Positions 1 to 12,237 are shown, counted from the stretch's first letter. The stretch: DNA of 64,000 bases from Enchytraeus crypticus (GCA_905160935.1 CAJHZI010000433.1:186001-250000), one strand, 5' to 3'. The notes: generated by a model not told the origin, from the sequence alone. Translations and numbers: made by a program.

Positions 1-209
1 TTAACACTTAATAACTTAACACTTATAGTTTAACTCTTTCACCCATTATAACGGTATGCATGCATTACAACGCAGTTATAATATAGACCCATTACATTTA
101 CATGTAAATTTTTGTATCAGTGTCAACATAAACAAATCAGTGTTACCATACAACAAAATATGTTTTCAATTACCGAACTGATCTATTCAGTCGCATCCTC
201 TTTCGCCAT
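1..209. other. Unassigned AT-rich flank
   Basis: AT-rich sequence before the satellite begins. I see no open frame, RNA or known repeat in it. Confidence 0.5.
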
Positions 210-3200
210 ATATTGATAGTTGATCATACATTGATAGTTGATGATTATTGATAGTTGTTGATTATTGCTAGTTGATGATATATTGCTAGTTGATGATATA
301 TTGATAGTTGATGATATATTGCTAGTTGATGATATATTGATAGTTGATGATATATTGATAGTTGATGATATATTGCTAGTTGATGATATATTGATAGTTG
401 ATCATATATTGATAGTTGTTGATTATTGATAGCTGATCATATATTGATAGTTGATGATATATTGATAGTTGATGATATATTGATAGTTGTTGATTATTGA
501 TAGTTGATGATATATTGATAGTTGATCATATATTGATAGTTGTTGATTATTGATAGTTGATGATTATTGATAGTTGATGATATATTGATAGTTGTTGATT
601 ATTGATAGTTGATGATTATTGATAGTTGATGATATATTGATAGTTGATGATATATTGATAGTTGATGATTATTGATAGTTGATGATATATTGATAGTTGT
701 TGATTATTGATAGTTGATGATTATTGATAGTTGATGATATATTGATAGTTGATGATATATTGATAGTTGATGATATATTGCTAGTTGATGATATATTGAT
801 AGTTGATGATATATTGATAGTTGATGATATATTGATAGTTGATGATATATTGATAGTTGATGATATATTGATAGTTGATGATATATTGATAGTTGATCAT
901 ATATTGATAGTTGATGATATATTGATAGTTGATTATATATTGATAGTTGATGATATATTGATAGTTGATGATATATTGATAGTTGATGATATATTGATAG
1001 TTGATGATATATTGATAGTTGATGATATATTGATAGTTGATGATATATTGATAGTTGATGATATCTTGATAGTTGATGATATATTGATAGTTGATGATAT
1101 ATTGATAGTTGATGATATATTGATAGTTGATGATATATTGATAGTTGATCATATATTGATAGTTGATCATATATTGATAGTTGTTGATTATTGATAGTTG
1201 ATGATATATTGATAGTTGATGAGATATTGATAGTTGATCATATATTGATAGTTGTTGATTATTGATAGTTGATCATATATTGATAGTTGATCATATATTG
1301 ATAGTTGTGATATATTATAGTTGATGCATTATTGATAGGTGATGATATATTGATAGTTGTTGATTATTGATAGTTGATGATTATTGATAGTTGATGATAT
1401 ATTGATAGTTGATGATATATTGATAGTTGATGATATATTGATAGTTGATGATATATTGATAGTTGATGATATATTGATAGTTGTTGATTATTGATAGTTG
1501 ATGATATATTGATAGTTGATCATATATTGATAGTTGTTGTTTATTGATAGTTGATGATTATTGATAGTTGATGATATATTGCTAGTTGATGATATATTGA
1601 TAGTTGATGATATATTGATAGTTGATGATATATTGATAGTTGATGATATAGTGATAGTTGATGATATATTGATAGTTGATGATATATTGATAGTTGATGA
1701 TATATTGATAGTTGATGATATATTGATAGTTGATGATATATTGATAGTTGATGATATATTGATAGTTGATGATATATTGATAGTTGATCATATATTGATA
1801 GTTGATCATATATTGATAGTTGATCATATATTGATAGTTGATCATATATTGATAGTTGATCATATATTGATAGTTGTTGATTATTGATAGTTGATGATAT
1901 ATTGATAGTTGATGATATATTGATAGTTGTTGATTATTGATAGTTGATGATTATTGATAGTTGATGATATATTGATAGTTGTTGATTATTGATAGTTGAT
2001 GATTATTGATAGTTGATGATATATTGATAGTTGATGATATATTGATAGTTGATGATATATTGCTAGTTGATGATATATTGATAGTTGATGAAATATTGAT
2101 AGTTGATGATATATTGATAGTTGATGATATATTGATAGTTGATGATATATTGATAGTTGATGATATATTGATAGTTGATGATATATTGCTAGTTGATCAT
2201 ATATTGATAGTTGATCATATATTGATAGTTGATCATATATTGATAGTTGTTGATTATTGATAGTTGATGATATATTGATAGTTGATGATATATTGATAGT
2301 TGATGATGTATTGATAGTTGATGATATATTGATAGTTGATGATATATTGCTAGTTGATGATATATTGATAGTTGATGATATATTGATAGTTGATGATATA
2401 TTGCTAGTTGATCATATATTGATAGTTGATCATATATTGATAGTTGATCATATATTGATAGTTGATCATATATTGATAGTTGATGATATATTGATAGTTG
2501 ATCATATATTGATAGTTGTTGATTATTGATAGTTGATGATATATTGATAGTTGATGATATATTGATAGTTGATGATGTATTGATAGTTGATGATATATTG
2601 ATAGTTGATGATAATATTGCTAGTTGATGGATTATGATAGTGATGAAAATATTGATAGGATGATATATGATAGTTGATGATCTTTGATAGTTGATGATAT
2701 ATTGATAGTTGATGATATATTGATAGTTGATGATATAGTGATAGTTGATGATATATTGATAGTTGATGATATATTGATAGTTGATGATATATTGATAGTT
2801 GATGATATATTGATAGTTGATGATATATTGATAGTTGATCATATATTGATAGTTGATCATATATTGATAGTTGTTGATTATTGATAGTTGATGATATATT
2901 GATAGTTGATCATATATTGATAGTTGATCATATATTGATAGTTGATGAGACATTGATAGTTGATCATATATTGATAGTTGTTGATTATTGATAGTTGATG
3001 ATATATTGATAGTTGATGATATATTGATAGTTGATGATATATTGATAGTTGATGATATATTGATAGTTGATGATATATTGATAGTTGATGATATATTGAT
3101 AGTTGATGATATATTGACAGTTGATGATATATTGATAGTTGATCATATATTGATAGTTGATCATATATTGATAGTTGATCATATATTGATAGTTGATCAT

Positions 3201-3235
3201 ATATTGATAGTTGATCATATATTGCTAGTTGTATT
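210..3235. repeat. 18-bp satellite array, about 3 kb
   Basis: Tandem copies of GATAGTTGATGATATATT, with variants that swap GATGAT for GATCAT, GTTGAT or GCTAGT. The unit is six codons long, so one plus frame reads as repeats of ILIVDD and a minus frame as repeats of INYQYI. The long open frames here (for example 724-1194 plus and 2189-2953 minus) are by-products of a stop-free unit whose length is a multiple of three, not genes. Interspersed 15-bp units (GATAGTTGATGATTATT-like) break the frames, which suggests higher-order organisation. Confidence 0.95.
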
Positions 3236-3456
3236 TTGAAGTCCACAGTGTTTTCTCTTAGCATCACAAAGAGGCGACATTGCACCATATTAAGGTATGA
3301 CTTGAGGTATTCGCTGCAGCGCGACCATTGTCGGATCGATCGCTGGCGATCATCTTTACCACGATCATGATCGACTAGTTGTGCTTGCTCACGAGCTATC
3401 ATCTTCACGCGATCCACGGAAGAGCTACTCTGGCGCTGGCTAGTAAAGTGTGACAA
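3236..3456 (-). CDS. Possible orphan exon(s) beside the satellite
   Basis: On the minus strand the non-repetitive DNA next to the satellite is open and has balanced, non-repetitive composition (SSSVDRVKMIAREQAQLVDH and onwards), unlike the surrounding AT-rich DNA. A splice acceptor (CTAG before CCAGCGCC) and a donor (CGTG then GTAAAG near 3,358) can be proposed. I recognise no family. It may be an exon of a gene lying outside the window, or chance. The part that continues into the satellite is surely not coding. Confidence 0.2.
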
Positions 3457-4705
3457 ATAAAATTTAAAGATTTTAAACGTAAAAAATCACTAAACAGACG
3501 GACTTGACTCGGAATATCGTCAGGTTAATTAATTAATTAATTAACTTAAAGTTAATTAATTAATGAAGTCGATCGCCTCGAGTAAAACTGGCAGGATTTA
3601 CATAATTAATGCTTTGGGTAGCATGAGATGTTAACGCGATGCATTAGCATGAGACATAGAAAAGCTAATGTAAAGCTAATGCTAATGTCAGTTTCCTTAT
3701 TCGAAAACGATATCAGTGACGGTCGAGCCCAGGATTTGAACCCCGCACATACTGATCCGCGGTCGTCTTTTTAAGCAAGCCTCCCCACCTTCCTACAAAG
3801 TGACTGGCTTTTAGTAAATTTGTGCTATTTTGTTTACACGTTAAGCAATGTATGAAGTAATATAATCAATGTTAAGTAATTGTTGTTAGATAACAATGCA
3901 TGTATGTATCTTATCTTCTGAAAATATTTAGTTTACAAAATTAAGAAAAAGCTGATCCTGGACATTTAAGCTAGAGATAGATTTTTGATTTCAATTAATA
4001 AACAAAAATATATTCTTAAAAAATAATTAAACTTAATAACACTACTTTTTGGTACATGACTGCTATTGGTATCTAATTACTTTAATTATAGGTATTAATA
4101 CGGAATCTATGTAGGCCTACATGTTGTTTTATTTTGTGTGAAACCTATACTTTGGACTGATTTTTGGGATTTTAACATTTTCACCGTTTTTGGACCTTCT
4201 TTTTGCTCGCCGGCTTGATTTTGACTCATTAGTGCTCGATCTTGTCATTGATGACTGTAGAACTCCAAATGTTGTTATTATTGTTATTACTATGTTACAT
4301 TGTATAATAAGGTTACACGTGTGAGACGGTGTGACAGATCTAGGTGGATATATGTATTTCTACTGTATCTATGAGACTGATTTAACTGCACTGTGCACAA
4401 TGTGACTATAAAATATGCATGATTATTTACACTGTAGATTATGTCGTACTATGTAGCAAAATGTAAGACATTCCACTGTCAATTTTGTTATGTTATGTTT
4501 GCACCGTGCTAAATAAAGCCCAGCCAATGCTAACATCTGCAAGCAGTTCTTAGAACTCTAATTTTAAAGGTGCTGTTCAAACCACCAAACCTTGACGTCT
4601 AGTGCCGCGGCTTGAAAATAGTTTGAGCTAAAAGAGTTTTGCAAATGTCCTTCCACAGACTCACGCGCTTGACTTGCATAATTAGCCAATAATTATCATA
4701 TCACA
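3457..4705. other. Gene-free stretch with dispersed repeats
   Basis: Holds an ATTAATTAATTAA-type palindromic tract (about 3,525-3,565), a SINE-like copy (listed separately) and a dispersed repeat around 4,140-4,265 (motif TGCTCGATCTTGTCATTGAT) that recurs near 8,090-8,160, 26,200-26,290, 39.15-40.35 kb and 44,985-45,030. I see no coding exon. Confidence 0.5.
3672..3775 (-). repeat. tRNA-like SINE (family A), partial
   Basis: The minus strand carries a box-B-like GGGGTTCAAATCCTGGG preceded by GACCGCGGATCAGTATGTGC, followed by a shared tail (CACTGATATCGTTTTCGAAT ... TAACATTAGC-like). The same core recurs at 11,085-11,150, 21,930-22,035, 29,523-29,646, 35,394-35,512 and 60,735-60,870. A tRNA-derived SINE is inferred from the pol III box B. 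Confidence 0.65.
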
Positions 4706-4717
4706 TTTCGAAATTTT

Positions 4718-4721
<4 letters not shown>

Positions 4722-4756
<35 letters not shown>

Positions 4757-4860
4757 ATATATATATAATTTACATATATAATATTATACATGTATATATG
4801 TATATATATATATATATATTATATATATATAATTTATATATATATAATATTATACATGTA

Positions 4861-4922
<62 letters not shown>
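4722..4922. repeat. (TA)n microsatellite
   Basis: Nearly pure TA dinucleotides with an internal duplicated segment around TTTATATATATATAATTTA. The frame at 4790-5026 is an artefact of it. Confidence 0.9.
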
Positions 4923-4928
<6 letters not shown>

Positions 4929-5018
4929 AATATATAAATTTTACAGGAACGTCTCGCATCTATGTAAATTTGATCTTAAGGTATAGGCCTAATCTGTTCG
5001 TCAAACTGTTAGTAATTA

Positions 5019-5024
<6 letters not shown>

Positions 5025-5057
<33 letters not shown>

Positions 5058-5160
5058 GGTTTAACGTCCGTTTCCTTATACAAGGATGATGTCAGGGACG
5101 TCCCCATCACATGTCACTACAAATCGATTCACCTCAAACGATCTGAAAAAGCATGTGCTG
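5025..5160 (+). repeat. Dispersed repeat with (TAA)n end
   Basis: (ATA)n followed by GGTTTAACGTCCGTTTCCT, then ACAAGGATGATGTCAGGGAC. The same junction occurs at 53,822-53,960 (plus) and inverted at 52,905-52,995. At least three copies in one orientation-independent arrangement indicate a retroposed element that ends in a trinucleotide tail. Confidence 0.7.
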
Positions 5161-5161
5161 A

Positions 5162-5202
5162 ATATATACAGGTCCATGGTGCATGGACCTGTATATATTA
5201 TA
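5162..5202. repeat. Perfect short palindrome
   Basis: ATATATACAGGTCCATG, a short GTG spacer, then the exact reverse complement. It could form a 17-bp stem hairpin. Its function is unknown. Confidence 0.8.
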
Positions 5203-6464
5203 CTGTATACTGTATAATGGAATAATTATTTTTTCTTTAGGTAAAAGCAATGACTGCAAGGTAAATAAATGAAATTTTTATTATAATATATTATGAAAGA
5301 AGACGTTTAATTTACATATTTGTTACATTTGTACAATATTTAAACAGTATTTTAACTTTTTATTAAATCATTTGTTTTACAATTTTAGTATTTTAACCAA
5401 CTATGTGCATATTATAATGTCCTTTGTGCACGTCATTGCCTTGACAATCTCTTAAAAATTGCCTTGATGATCTTTTTAAAAAGTATTTTTAAAACTATTT
5501 TGAAAAGTATTTTCAAAATACTTTTGTATTTTCAATTTTCAAAGTACCATTGAAAAAAGTATTTTATTTTAGTATTAAAAGTATTTTTTAAAATACTTGT
5601 AAAAAGTATTTTAAAAATACTTTTGAAAAGTTTTTTGCCCATCACTGATATCGACTAACCAATGAGTCAAGGGTAGAGAATGAAATTGATATAATATTAC
5701 TAATATCAAATTGATGATCTCTTCTTCGCTTTTTGAAATACAATTTAATTCTTTGTTCTAATTTTAAATTTATTTATTATTTTTTAGTCTCAAAAGGTTG
5801 CACCAATTGCCGCAAACACAGATTAGATTATGCGGACGTTAGCGAAGGATTCTTGCATAAAATTAAGATTTAAACATGCCGGAAAATAGAAAACTTAGTA
5901 AAGCTAGATCGTACGGTGCATATGTCGATCATATTGCTGTAGGCCTACACGGATCACTACAGATGAGACTAGCCGTTAACTGCACGTATCGTTTATGAGG
6001 CGCCTAAACAGTCAGTTGAGGAAAGCCACGGAAACCACATGCCATACTTTCCATAGACACTTTAAAGGCTATATTAAGGATTGGTAGAGGCAAAGCCCTA
6101 TGATTATACCAACCTCTTGGTCAATGAGGTGAGTGCTCTTAATGAGCGTGAATGCAGAATATCAGTGGGAATGTCGGAAATATGCTTTGGACCTGCCACT
6201 TGGCAGAATAAGAGAGGTCGCACAATTAAGTGTAACTTTGGTCAACTGCTTTAAGCAAATTAATTATTAATCAAGCAATTAAATTAAAATTTTGAATATT
6301 TATCCCAAACACGGGCCTCTATCAGCCTACATGTAGGCCTATATGGCACGTAGGTAGGTGTTATTTTTGGCAATGAACATAAACTCTGCTAGATCTTCTG
6401 CTAGATCTGCTGCCCTCAGGCTGTCTGCTTGTAAACAACAGAAGTCACGATCGTCCTCGTTTAC
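5203..6464. other. AT-rich stretch without genes
   Basis: Around 5,480-5,630 there is a cluster of self-complementary AAAAGTATTTT / AAAATACTTTT words, possibly the eroded end of a DNA transposon. Around 6,165-6,215 there is a LINE 3'-end fragment (GGACCTGCCACTTGGCAGAA). I see no exon. Confidence 0.45.
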
Positions 6465-6534
6465 GTGGCCTACGTGACTCTATCGGAGCGAAAGTTTGTC
6501 TCGATCTTTTGCTGCCTTGATCGTATCGTCTTTG

Positions 6535-6675
6535 TCGTTGTAGTCGTCGTCGACATTATTATGATGATGATGATTATGATGATGATGATCATCGACGTCG
6601 TCGTCGTCGTTGTCGTCGTCATCGTCATCATCATCATCATCGTCGTCGTCATCATCATCATCATCATCATCATCG
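6535..6675. repeat. (GTC/ATC/ATG)n microsatellite
   Basis: Interrupted runs of GTC, ATC and ATG trinucleotides. The open frames on both strands (polyV/polyI and polyM/polyT) are artefacts. Confidence 0.9.
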
Positions 6676-6689
6676 TATATGCTTGTCCA

Positions 6690-8560
6690 ATAGATTGTTA
6701 AAGTAGCGTAATTAATTAATTAATCAATTAATTGATCATTAATTTAGATCTTCTATTGGAAGTGCTTCGTAGTAGTCCACATGTATGTGCATCTATCGTT
6801 GATTTGGGTATTTGTATTGGATTGGATGTCAAATTCCATGCCTTGTTTGATCTGCTTAAATCTTTATAATATGGACTGTTTTAATCTCTGAAATAAGTAA
6901 ATGATGATGACGACGATAGTATAGTTTACATTACACATAGAATTTTTATGATGTTTTAATGATGTTTTAGCATTTTTATGATTACAATAGCCAAATAGAA
7001 TTAATAAAATCCCACCTATTGAACTTACAGTGGAAGACGACCATAATGCAGAGTCTCTCGTGTCCATTATATGTAATTATAGCAACAGACTGTATTTACG
7101 CTAGGGCTTAAAGCTTTAAAAAGTAGGCTGCATTTTTTACTTTAAATCAAGTTCAGGATTGTAATGCGCACATCGCTATTTTGTATGAACGTTCTACTGC
7201 GGGTTTTATATTAAGAAAGACCGCATGGGCGCCTAGTTCACAGGGGTAACGGGATATTTGCCCCGGTATGCCTTTACTTTGTTAAGTGTCGGGGCAGAAT
7301 GGTTTGCTGTGCTTCATAATTGCGCCTACTTGAACATATATTATGTTACAACTTTTGGAAATATTGTCGCCCCGGTACTCAAAATGAAATGTGAGCGCCC
7401 ATGAGAAAAACCATAACAGTCGTATAGATGGCGTTTTCTAAAATATTCTTTATACACAAGACAAACTATTCATTTTCAGCCACTAAAGTTGACATACTAG
7501 CTTTAACACTAAATTAATGATAGATTCGCTTACCTATAATAGAAAAATATTTACAGCAGAATAAAAATGTGGTATAGCATTAATCTATAGTGACAATAAT
7601 AGACTGCCGGCGACGTGCTATAGATAGATACATAGTTAGTTATTCATGTTGGGCCATACGTAGGCCTTTGTACTACACAACTTAACTAACAACAATTCTA
7701 AGTTAACCTACTTGTTTACTATGCAAAGTTTAATTACTTTTGTTTAGTTTAAAATGATCATAAATGTTTAAAATTGCGCAAATGTAGACCAACAACCAAG
7801 GCCAGAGAGGCATGCAAATCTAATGCAAACATAGGCTCTGTAGAAATAGGTATGAGATCCTGAGTAGGCCTAGGCCTACTATATAGGCCTAAGTAACAGA
7901 TCGACTTCCGTGTAGAAATTCAGGAAGCTAGGCTTGGGTTCTCCGTTCTTGTAAAATTAAAAGATGCAATATAGTTAAAAGTATTGACAAGATTAATATT
8001 GAGACAGTAAGCAAAGCCACATGGAATCTCAGGCTCGCAGGCTCTATATCCAATACTAGATTTTCACAGTTTTTCGCACCATTCTATTTTGTGCTCGTCA
8101 GCGAGGCTTAAATTTGGTTCTGTAGAGTTCGATGTTGTCAATGACGATATACAACACGATGATCGTTGTTACCTAGACGACAGCAGGCCTGGTATATGAC
8201 TGTTAATCTCTGCTGCTCTTAGGGTCTTAGAAGTTAGGGTCAATCCGATATTACACTTCTAGTTGAGAAAAAGGCTAAACTTGGCGTATCTTTAAATTGT
8301 CTAATGGTCATTAAATCGGTCAGTAGTCCAAAGGGCTTCTCTTCTAGATAGGAGCTTGAAGCTGCCTACCATTCCTCAGATTACCTCATTTGTGCAGCGT
8401 GACAAGCACTCGGAAACTGCCTGTCTTATTTATACAAGAGCGTAACCTCAACTTGCATTTCCTTAATACCCTCCTTGGACTAATTTTCCCGATTTTGATT
8501 TCACACTATTTATATATAACTATATTCTGCTTATGATTGTCTCGATTTTGATTTCACATG
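6690..8560. other. Gene-free stretch
   Basis: Unique-looking AT-rich DNA. It includes ATTAATTAATTAAT-type tracts near 6,710-6,745, scattered TAGGCCTA palindromes (near 7,870-7,890) and a copy of the dispersed TGCTCGTCAGCGAGGC repeat near 8,090-8,160. No exon or RNA gene recognised. Confidence 0.45.
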
Positions 8561-8561
8561 T

Positions 8562-9052
8562 TGTCGTAGACAACACTAAATTCATATTACATGTTGTCGC
8601 GGACAACACCAAACCTCTATTACATGTTGTCTAGGACAAAACCCAACCTCTATTACATGTTGTCTAGGACAAAAATAATCCTCTATTACATGTTGTCGCG
8701 GACAACACCAAACCTCTATTACATGTTGTCTGAGACAAAACTAAACCTCTATTACATGTTGTCGCTGACAACACTAAACCTCTATTACATGTTGTCTAGG
8801 ACAAAACTAAACCTCTGTCACATGCTGTCTAGGACAAAACCAAACCTCTATTACATATTGTCTAGGACAAAACCCAACCTCTATTTCACGTTGTCTAGGA
8901 CAAAACTAAACCTCTATTACATGTTGTTGCGGACAACACTAAACCTATATTACATGTTGTCGCGGACAACAAAACTAAACCTCTATTACATGTTGTTGCG
9001 GACAACACTAAACCTATATTACATGTTGTCGCGGACAACACTAAACCTCTAA
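8562..9052. repeat. 33-bp minisatellite with a hairpin in each unit
   Basis: About 15 copies of a 33-bp unit made of CTATTACATG, TTGTCGCGGACAACA and CTAAACCT. The middle (GTTGTCGCGGACAAC) is a perfect palindrome in many copies; in others it is GTTGTCTAGGACAAA. The 153-aa frame across it exists because 33 is divisible by three. Confidence 0.92.
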
Positions 9053-9094
9053 TGGGGTTGCAGTTGTTAATGACGATAAACTAATTTTTGTCTA

Positions 9095-9180
9095 AGAAGC
9101 ACATTAGTGGTGGAGAGAGCATAGGATTTGAACTCGACTTCTATTGATCTGCAGTTAGCCACCTAATCTTGTTATAAGCT
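9095..9180 (-). repeat. tRNA-like SINE fragment
   Basis: The minus strand shows TAGGTGGCTAACTGCAGATC and a box-B-like GAGTTCAAATCC, resembling the head of SINE family A but diverged. Confidence 0.4.
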
Positions 9181-9539
9181 CAGCTTTATAAGTATATCAT
9201 GTCAGTTTTTCAGCCAATTCATGACTACTTATGACTTCATGACTAATTTATGACTTCATGACTATTAAAAAAAATTAATAATTGCCAACACATATAATTT
9301 TTACGAAGTAAATCAGGTAGTACCGTAGGAATTTAATATTCTCTGCATTTTAACGGAAGTGCTACAATTATACACAGCTGCTCTCAGAATCTCAAAAGGC
9401 TACCCGGATCATATCCAGATTTAAAGTCCAATTCATTCAAGGATGATATATAAATATTGCAGGCAGTACGAGGAAGAAGATAGATACATTATACACGTAA
9501 ATGATACTGAGTTGCATTGTATACACATACATGTATTGG

Positions 9540-9612
9540 TTTGAAGACCGAGTGGATAGCATGCTGGACTGATAAGCAGGAGGTCTTTGGTTCTAATCAC
9601 AACTCATCTATC
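9540..9612 (+). repeat. tRNA-like sequence (SINE family C)
   Basis: GACCGAGTGGATAGCATGCT followed by GGAGGTCTTTGGTTCTAATC resembles tRNA boxes A and B. A related piece lies at 46,085-46,160. I cannot fold a clean cloverleaf, so this is a SINE or tRNA pseudogene rather than a functional tRNA. Confidence 0.4.
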
Positions 9613-9833
9613 TTTGAAAATATCTCTTCTGATGCTAAGCAGACGTGCAGGGTAACATACAGTAGTACACTGTGCATGGCATTGAATGAGTATATCATAA
9701 TATTACAATACTTTTATCTAATTTTATTACCTAGGGCTAAGTACCAATAAACAATGTAGTACACAGATACCTTTTTAAGAAATCTTTCCAATGAGAATAT
9801 AAAACAATTGTATTTTTCAGATATTAAAAAAGA

Positions 9834-9839
9834 TTTATT
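9834..9839 (-). terminator. TIMM29: Candidate poly(A) signal for TIMM29
   Basis: AATAAA on the minus strand about 145 nt past the TIMM29 stop codon. Position only; no transcript evidence. Confidence 0.3.
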
Positions 9840-9981
9840 TCTTTTATATTTCCTAAAGAAGGCTAACAAAGCCTCAAATAATCACAACAGTTCAATAAAA
9901 AATTTATATGCATACATATACCACGTCAGTTGAAGTATCATTTTTACAAGAACAGGTCTATTAATTACAATTATTACAATT

Positions 9982-10472
9982 TTAATTTTCACCAGCAGCC
10001 CACTCTTCAGGATTTACATCATATTCTATCATATATCTATCTAAATATCTCCAACGTCCCGCTATACCTACGTCCACAATTTTTTCATGCCAGTCCAACC
10101 ATCCCACCTTCAGTTGCTTACACCGAGCTTCGTATATATCAACATCCTTATCAAAATTATCAACCCACATTACTGAAAAAACGCCAAATGTAAAACGACG
10201 AAGTCTGCACTCGTTCCAGTGGCGCATTAGTTCCTGCATGTGTGAATCGCTGTGGATATTTCTGATGGGATCACCGACGAGTAGGAGTTCATTGGTGTTC
10301 TGAATTAACTGCTGATAGAATTTAGTCTCTGACGGATTTGTAGCGACCAGCGTTCCACAAGTGCCGAGCATCGTCAGATAAACGGAAGATTTGACTTTGT
10401 TAGCCTTCATGTCTGCCCATGTCTCAACGGCCACTGTCTCGTAGTCCTTGTAGATGTTCTTGAAATACTGAC
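9982..10472 (-). CDS. TIMM29: TIMM29 exon 2 (terminal)
   Basis: Starts with the second and third bases of the split Gly codon after TTATGCAG and ends in GAAAATTAA (EN stop). It encodes nearly the whole Tim29 domain. Confidence 0.9.
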
Positions 10473-12237
10473 CTGCATAACACAGAACAAGAATAGGTTA
10501 TAGATGTATGATTATTTCTGTCAAATCATTGTATAACGTTCTGCATAATGAGCAGCACTGTTTGCTGAATATTGTTTAGTTTTCAAAATTAGCTTTGCCT
10601 CAACAGTGCTCAGTTTTATAATAGATGACAGTAGCAGTCTTAATTGATTTGCTTATAATTTCTGCTATTTATGTCAAATAATTAATCCATCCTCTTACAA
10701 GCCTTGGCAAGCTCTTGATCTTGAGACTGCTGGAATTAGCATTTATGAGAGAATAGAATGAACTTTTTCCCGAGGTGAATTGAACTCTCGCAGGTTCGAA
10801 TCCCAGCCGCGCTGATCTGAGAGTAAAATCTCGGACATTCACTGGACTGGTTATACGGAAAATGGACTAAATTGCCTAACGGTTTAAACATGTGGTATTA
10901 AAAGTGATAGATATCAACATAATTGATCATTTCACTACAATGCATGTTTACTTTTTTAGAAGGATGAAAAAGAATGAACATCTAGAGAAAATGGTGAAGC
11001 ATAGAATCTTGCAGAGGAACATCCCAGAGAAATCTTTGGCTGGAATCAGTCCTATAATTACATATTGCATGACAAGAAAAGAAAAAAGCTAATGTCAACG
11101 TCAGTTTCCTCACTCCAAGTGAGGTCAGGGAAGATTACTCGTGTATCAGAGTTTAGAGTCATTAGGTGCTGTTAATAGCTAATGTTTGATTAATCGCAGA
11201 GAGATATAAGATTTAAATGCAAGTGTATCAGGAAATTGTAATAAAGTTATCTCAACGACTGACCACAGGCCATGACACTGCTATAGAAATGGTCAATTTT
11301 AAACGTACCCATTAATGCAAACTTCATAAGCAATTTTTTGTTTCCCTAATCAATTGGATATATTCGCAAACAATATTTAATAGATTAACATTAATATCAC
11401 AGTGGCATAGCAGGTTGAAGAAAATACTTAATCACAAATGATGACATATACATGTCTAAAACAATATACAGTATATTATCTGAATATTATATTGTATTAT
11501 CTGAAAGATACAAATTTTAATGGAATATAAACATAAATTATGCTGCTATCTTTTATACATAAGTATTTAAGAGTCAACTATTTTAAAAAATTTCAGTTAG
11601 AAAATTAGAGTTATTATTTAAACTACTTCTTCATTTAAAAATTTTAATTAAAGAAATGCGCGTACATCAAATTGTTAATTTCTGCCAACAAGAGGAAAGA
11701 GGAACAACCAAACTACCAAAGTCAATATGACAAAGAATAAAATAACTAGGTCCGTAAAATGGTGAAACTCTAGTATTCGGAAAATCAGTCCAAGATTAAA
11801 GAATTAAAGGAAAGGATGAATAGTCCCAACGGTCCAAGCCATGGTAATGGCATTTAAAGTGAAGACAGCGAAACGATAGGTATTATTAAAAAATTAAAAA
11901 CCATTAAAAACGATCATACTAATTTTCTTAGACTTTCCTTTGCAGAATATATTCATATATACGTAAGTAATAAGGTTTTAGTACCAGAGGATGTTTAAAA
12001 CAAATTAGTATTTAAAATGAGCAATAAACATGTGAGCAAGGTTAACTAATATACTGGTACATTGCCAATGTGCCAGTTTCTTTTCCCTGATTACAATTTT
12101 TAAAAAATCAGGTTAAATTCCCAGTTAAAGTCTACGTTTCTATTTATTCTTAATAATAAAATAATCGACCTACCTATTTTGCCTAATCGGCCTGAAGTTA
12201 ATTTCTGATACAGTGGAGTTAAACGCGAAACCGCCAT
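9982..12237 (-). CDS. TIMM29: TIMM29, mitochondrial TIM22-complex subunit Tim29
   Basis: Two coding exons on the minus strand: 12,237-12,174 and 10,472-9,982. The start is MAVSRLTPLYQKL; exon 1 ends G|GTAGGT and exon 2 begins after TATGCAG, restoring frame as GKIGQYFKNIY. The product is about 184 residues. Similarity to human Tim29, as I remember it, is clearest in YEARCKQLKVGWLDWHEKI, VDVGIAGRWRYLD and the end YDVNPEEW (human YQARCRYLQPRW, DVGFVGRWWVL, DCDINDDEF). Human Tim29 is about 260 aa; this copy lacks the C-terminal tail. Tim29 is an inner-membrane protein that stabilises the TIM22 carrier translocase. A hydrophobic stretch, SVYLTMLGTCGTLVAT, is the likely membrane segment. Confidence 0.92.
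10473..12173 (-). other. TIMM29 intron
   Basis: Contains a SINE family B copy (10,770-10,945) and a partial family A piece (11,085-11,150). The rest is AT-rich and featureless. Confidence 0.7.
10770..10945 (+). repeat. tRNA-like SINE (family B)
   Basis: Box-B-like GGTTCGAATCCCAGCCGCGC, then GATCTGAGAGTAAAATCTCG, CACTGGACTGG, GTTTAAACATGTGGTATTAA and the palindromic end AGTGATAGATATCAACAT. Other copies: 49,200-49,432 (plus), 28,015-28,180, 47,140-47,385 and 56,385-56,480 (minus). The 3' end alone occurs at 42,400-42,453. Confidence 0.75.
12174..12237 (-). CDS. TIMM29: TIMM29 exon 1 (start codon)
   Basis: ATGGCGGTTTCGCGT sits in a good start context (CCAAGATGG). It encodes 21 residues rich in basic and hydroxylated positions, then G|GTAGGT. 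The phase matches exon 2 exactly. Confidence 0.85.

Noticed and set aside
210-3235. CRISPR-like array
   Set aside because: Contiguous tandem units without unique spacers, in a eukaryotic genome.
724-3239. Long open frames of ILIVDD and INYQYI repeats
   Set aside because: Products of an 18-bp stop-free satellite; open on both strands and without start context or splice support.
6465-6701. PolyV/polyI/polyM frames
   Set aside because: Trinucleotide microsatellite on both strands.
8591-9052. 153-aa frame of LSRTKPNLYYM repeats
   Set aside because: Created by a 33-bp minisatellite; no other coding evidence.
9540-9612. Possible functional tRNA gene
   Set aside because: Boxes A and B are recognisable but acceptor and anticodon stems do not pair well; a SINE is more likely.
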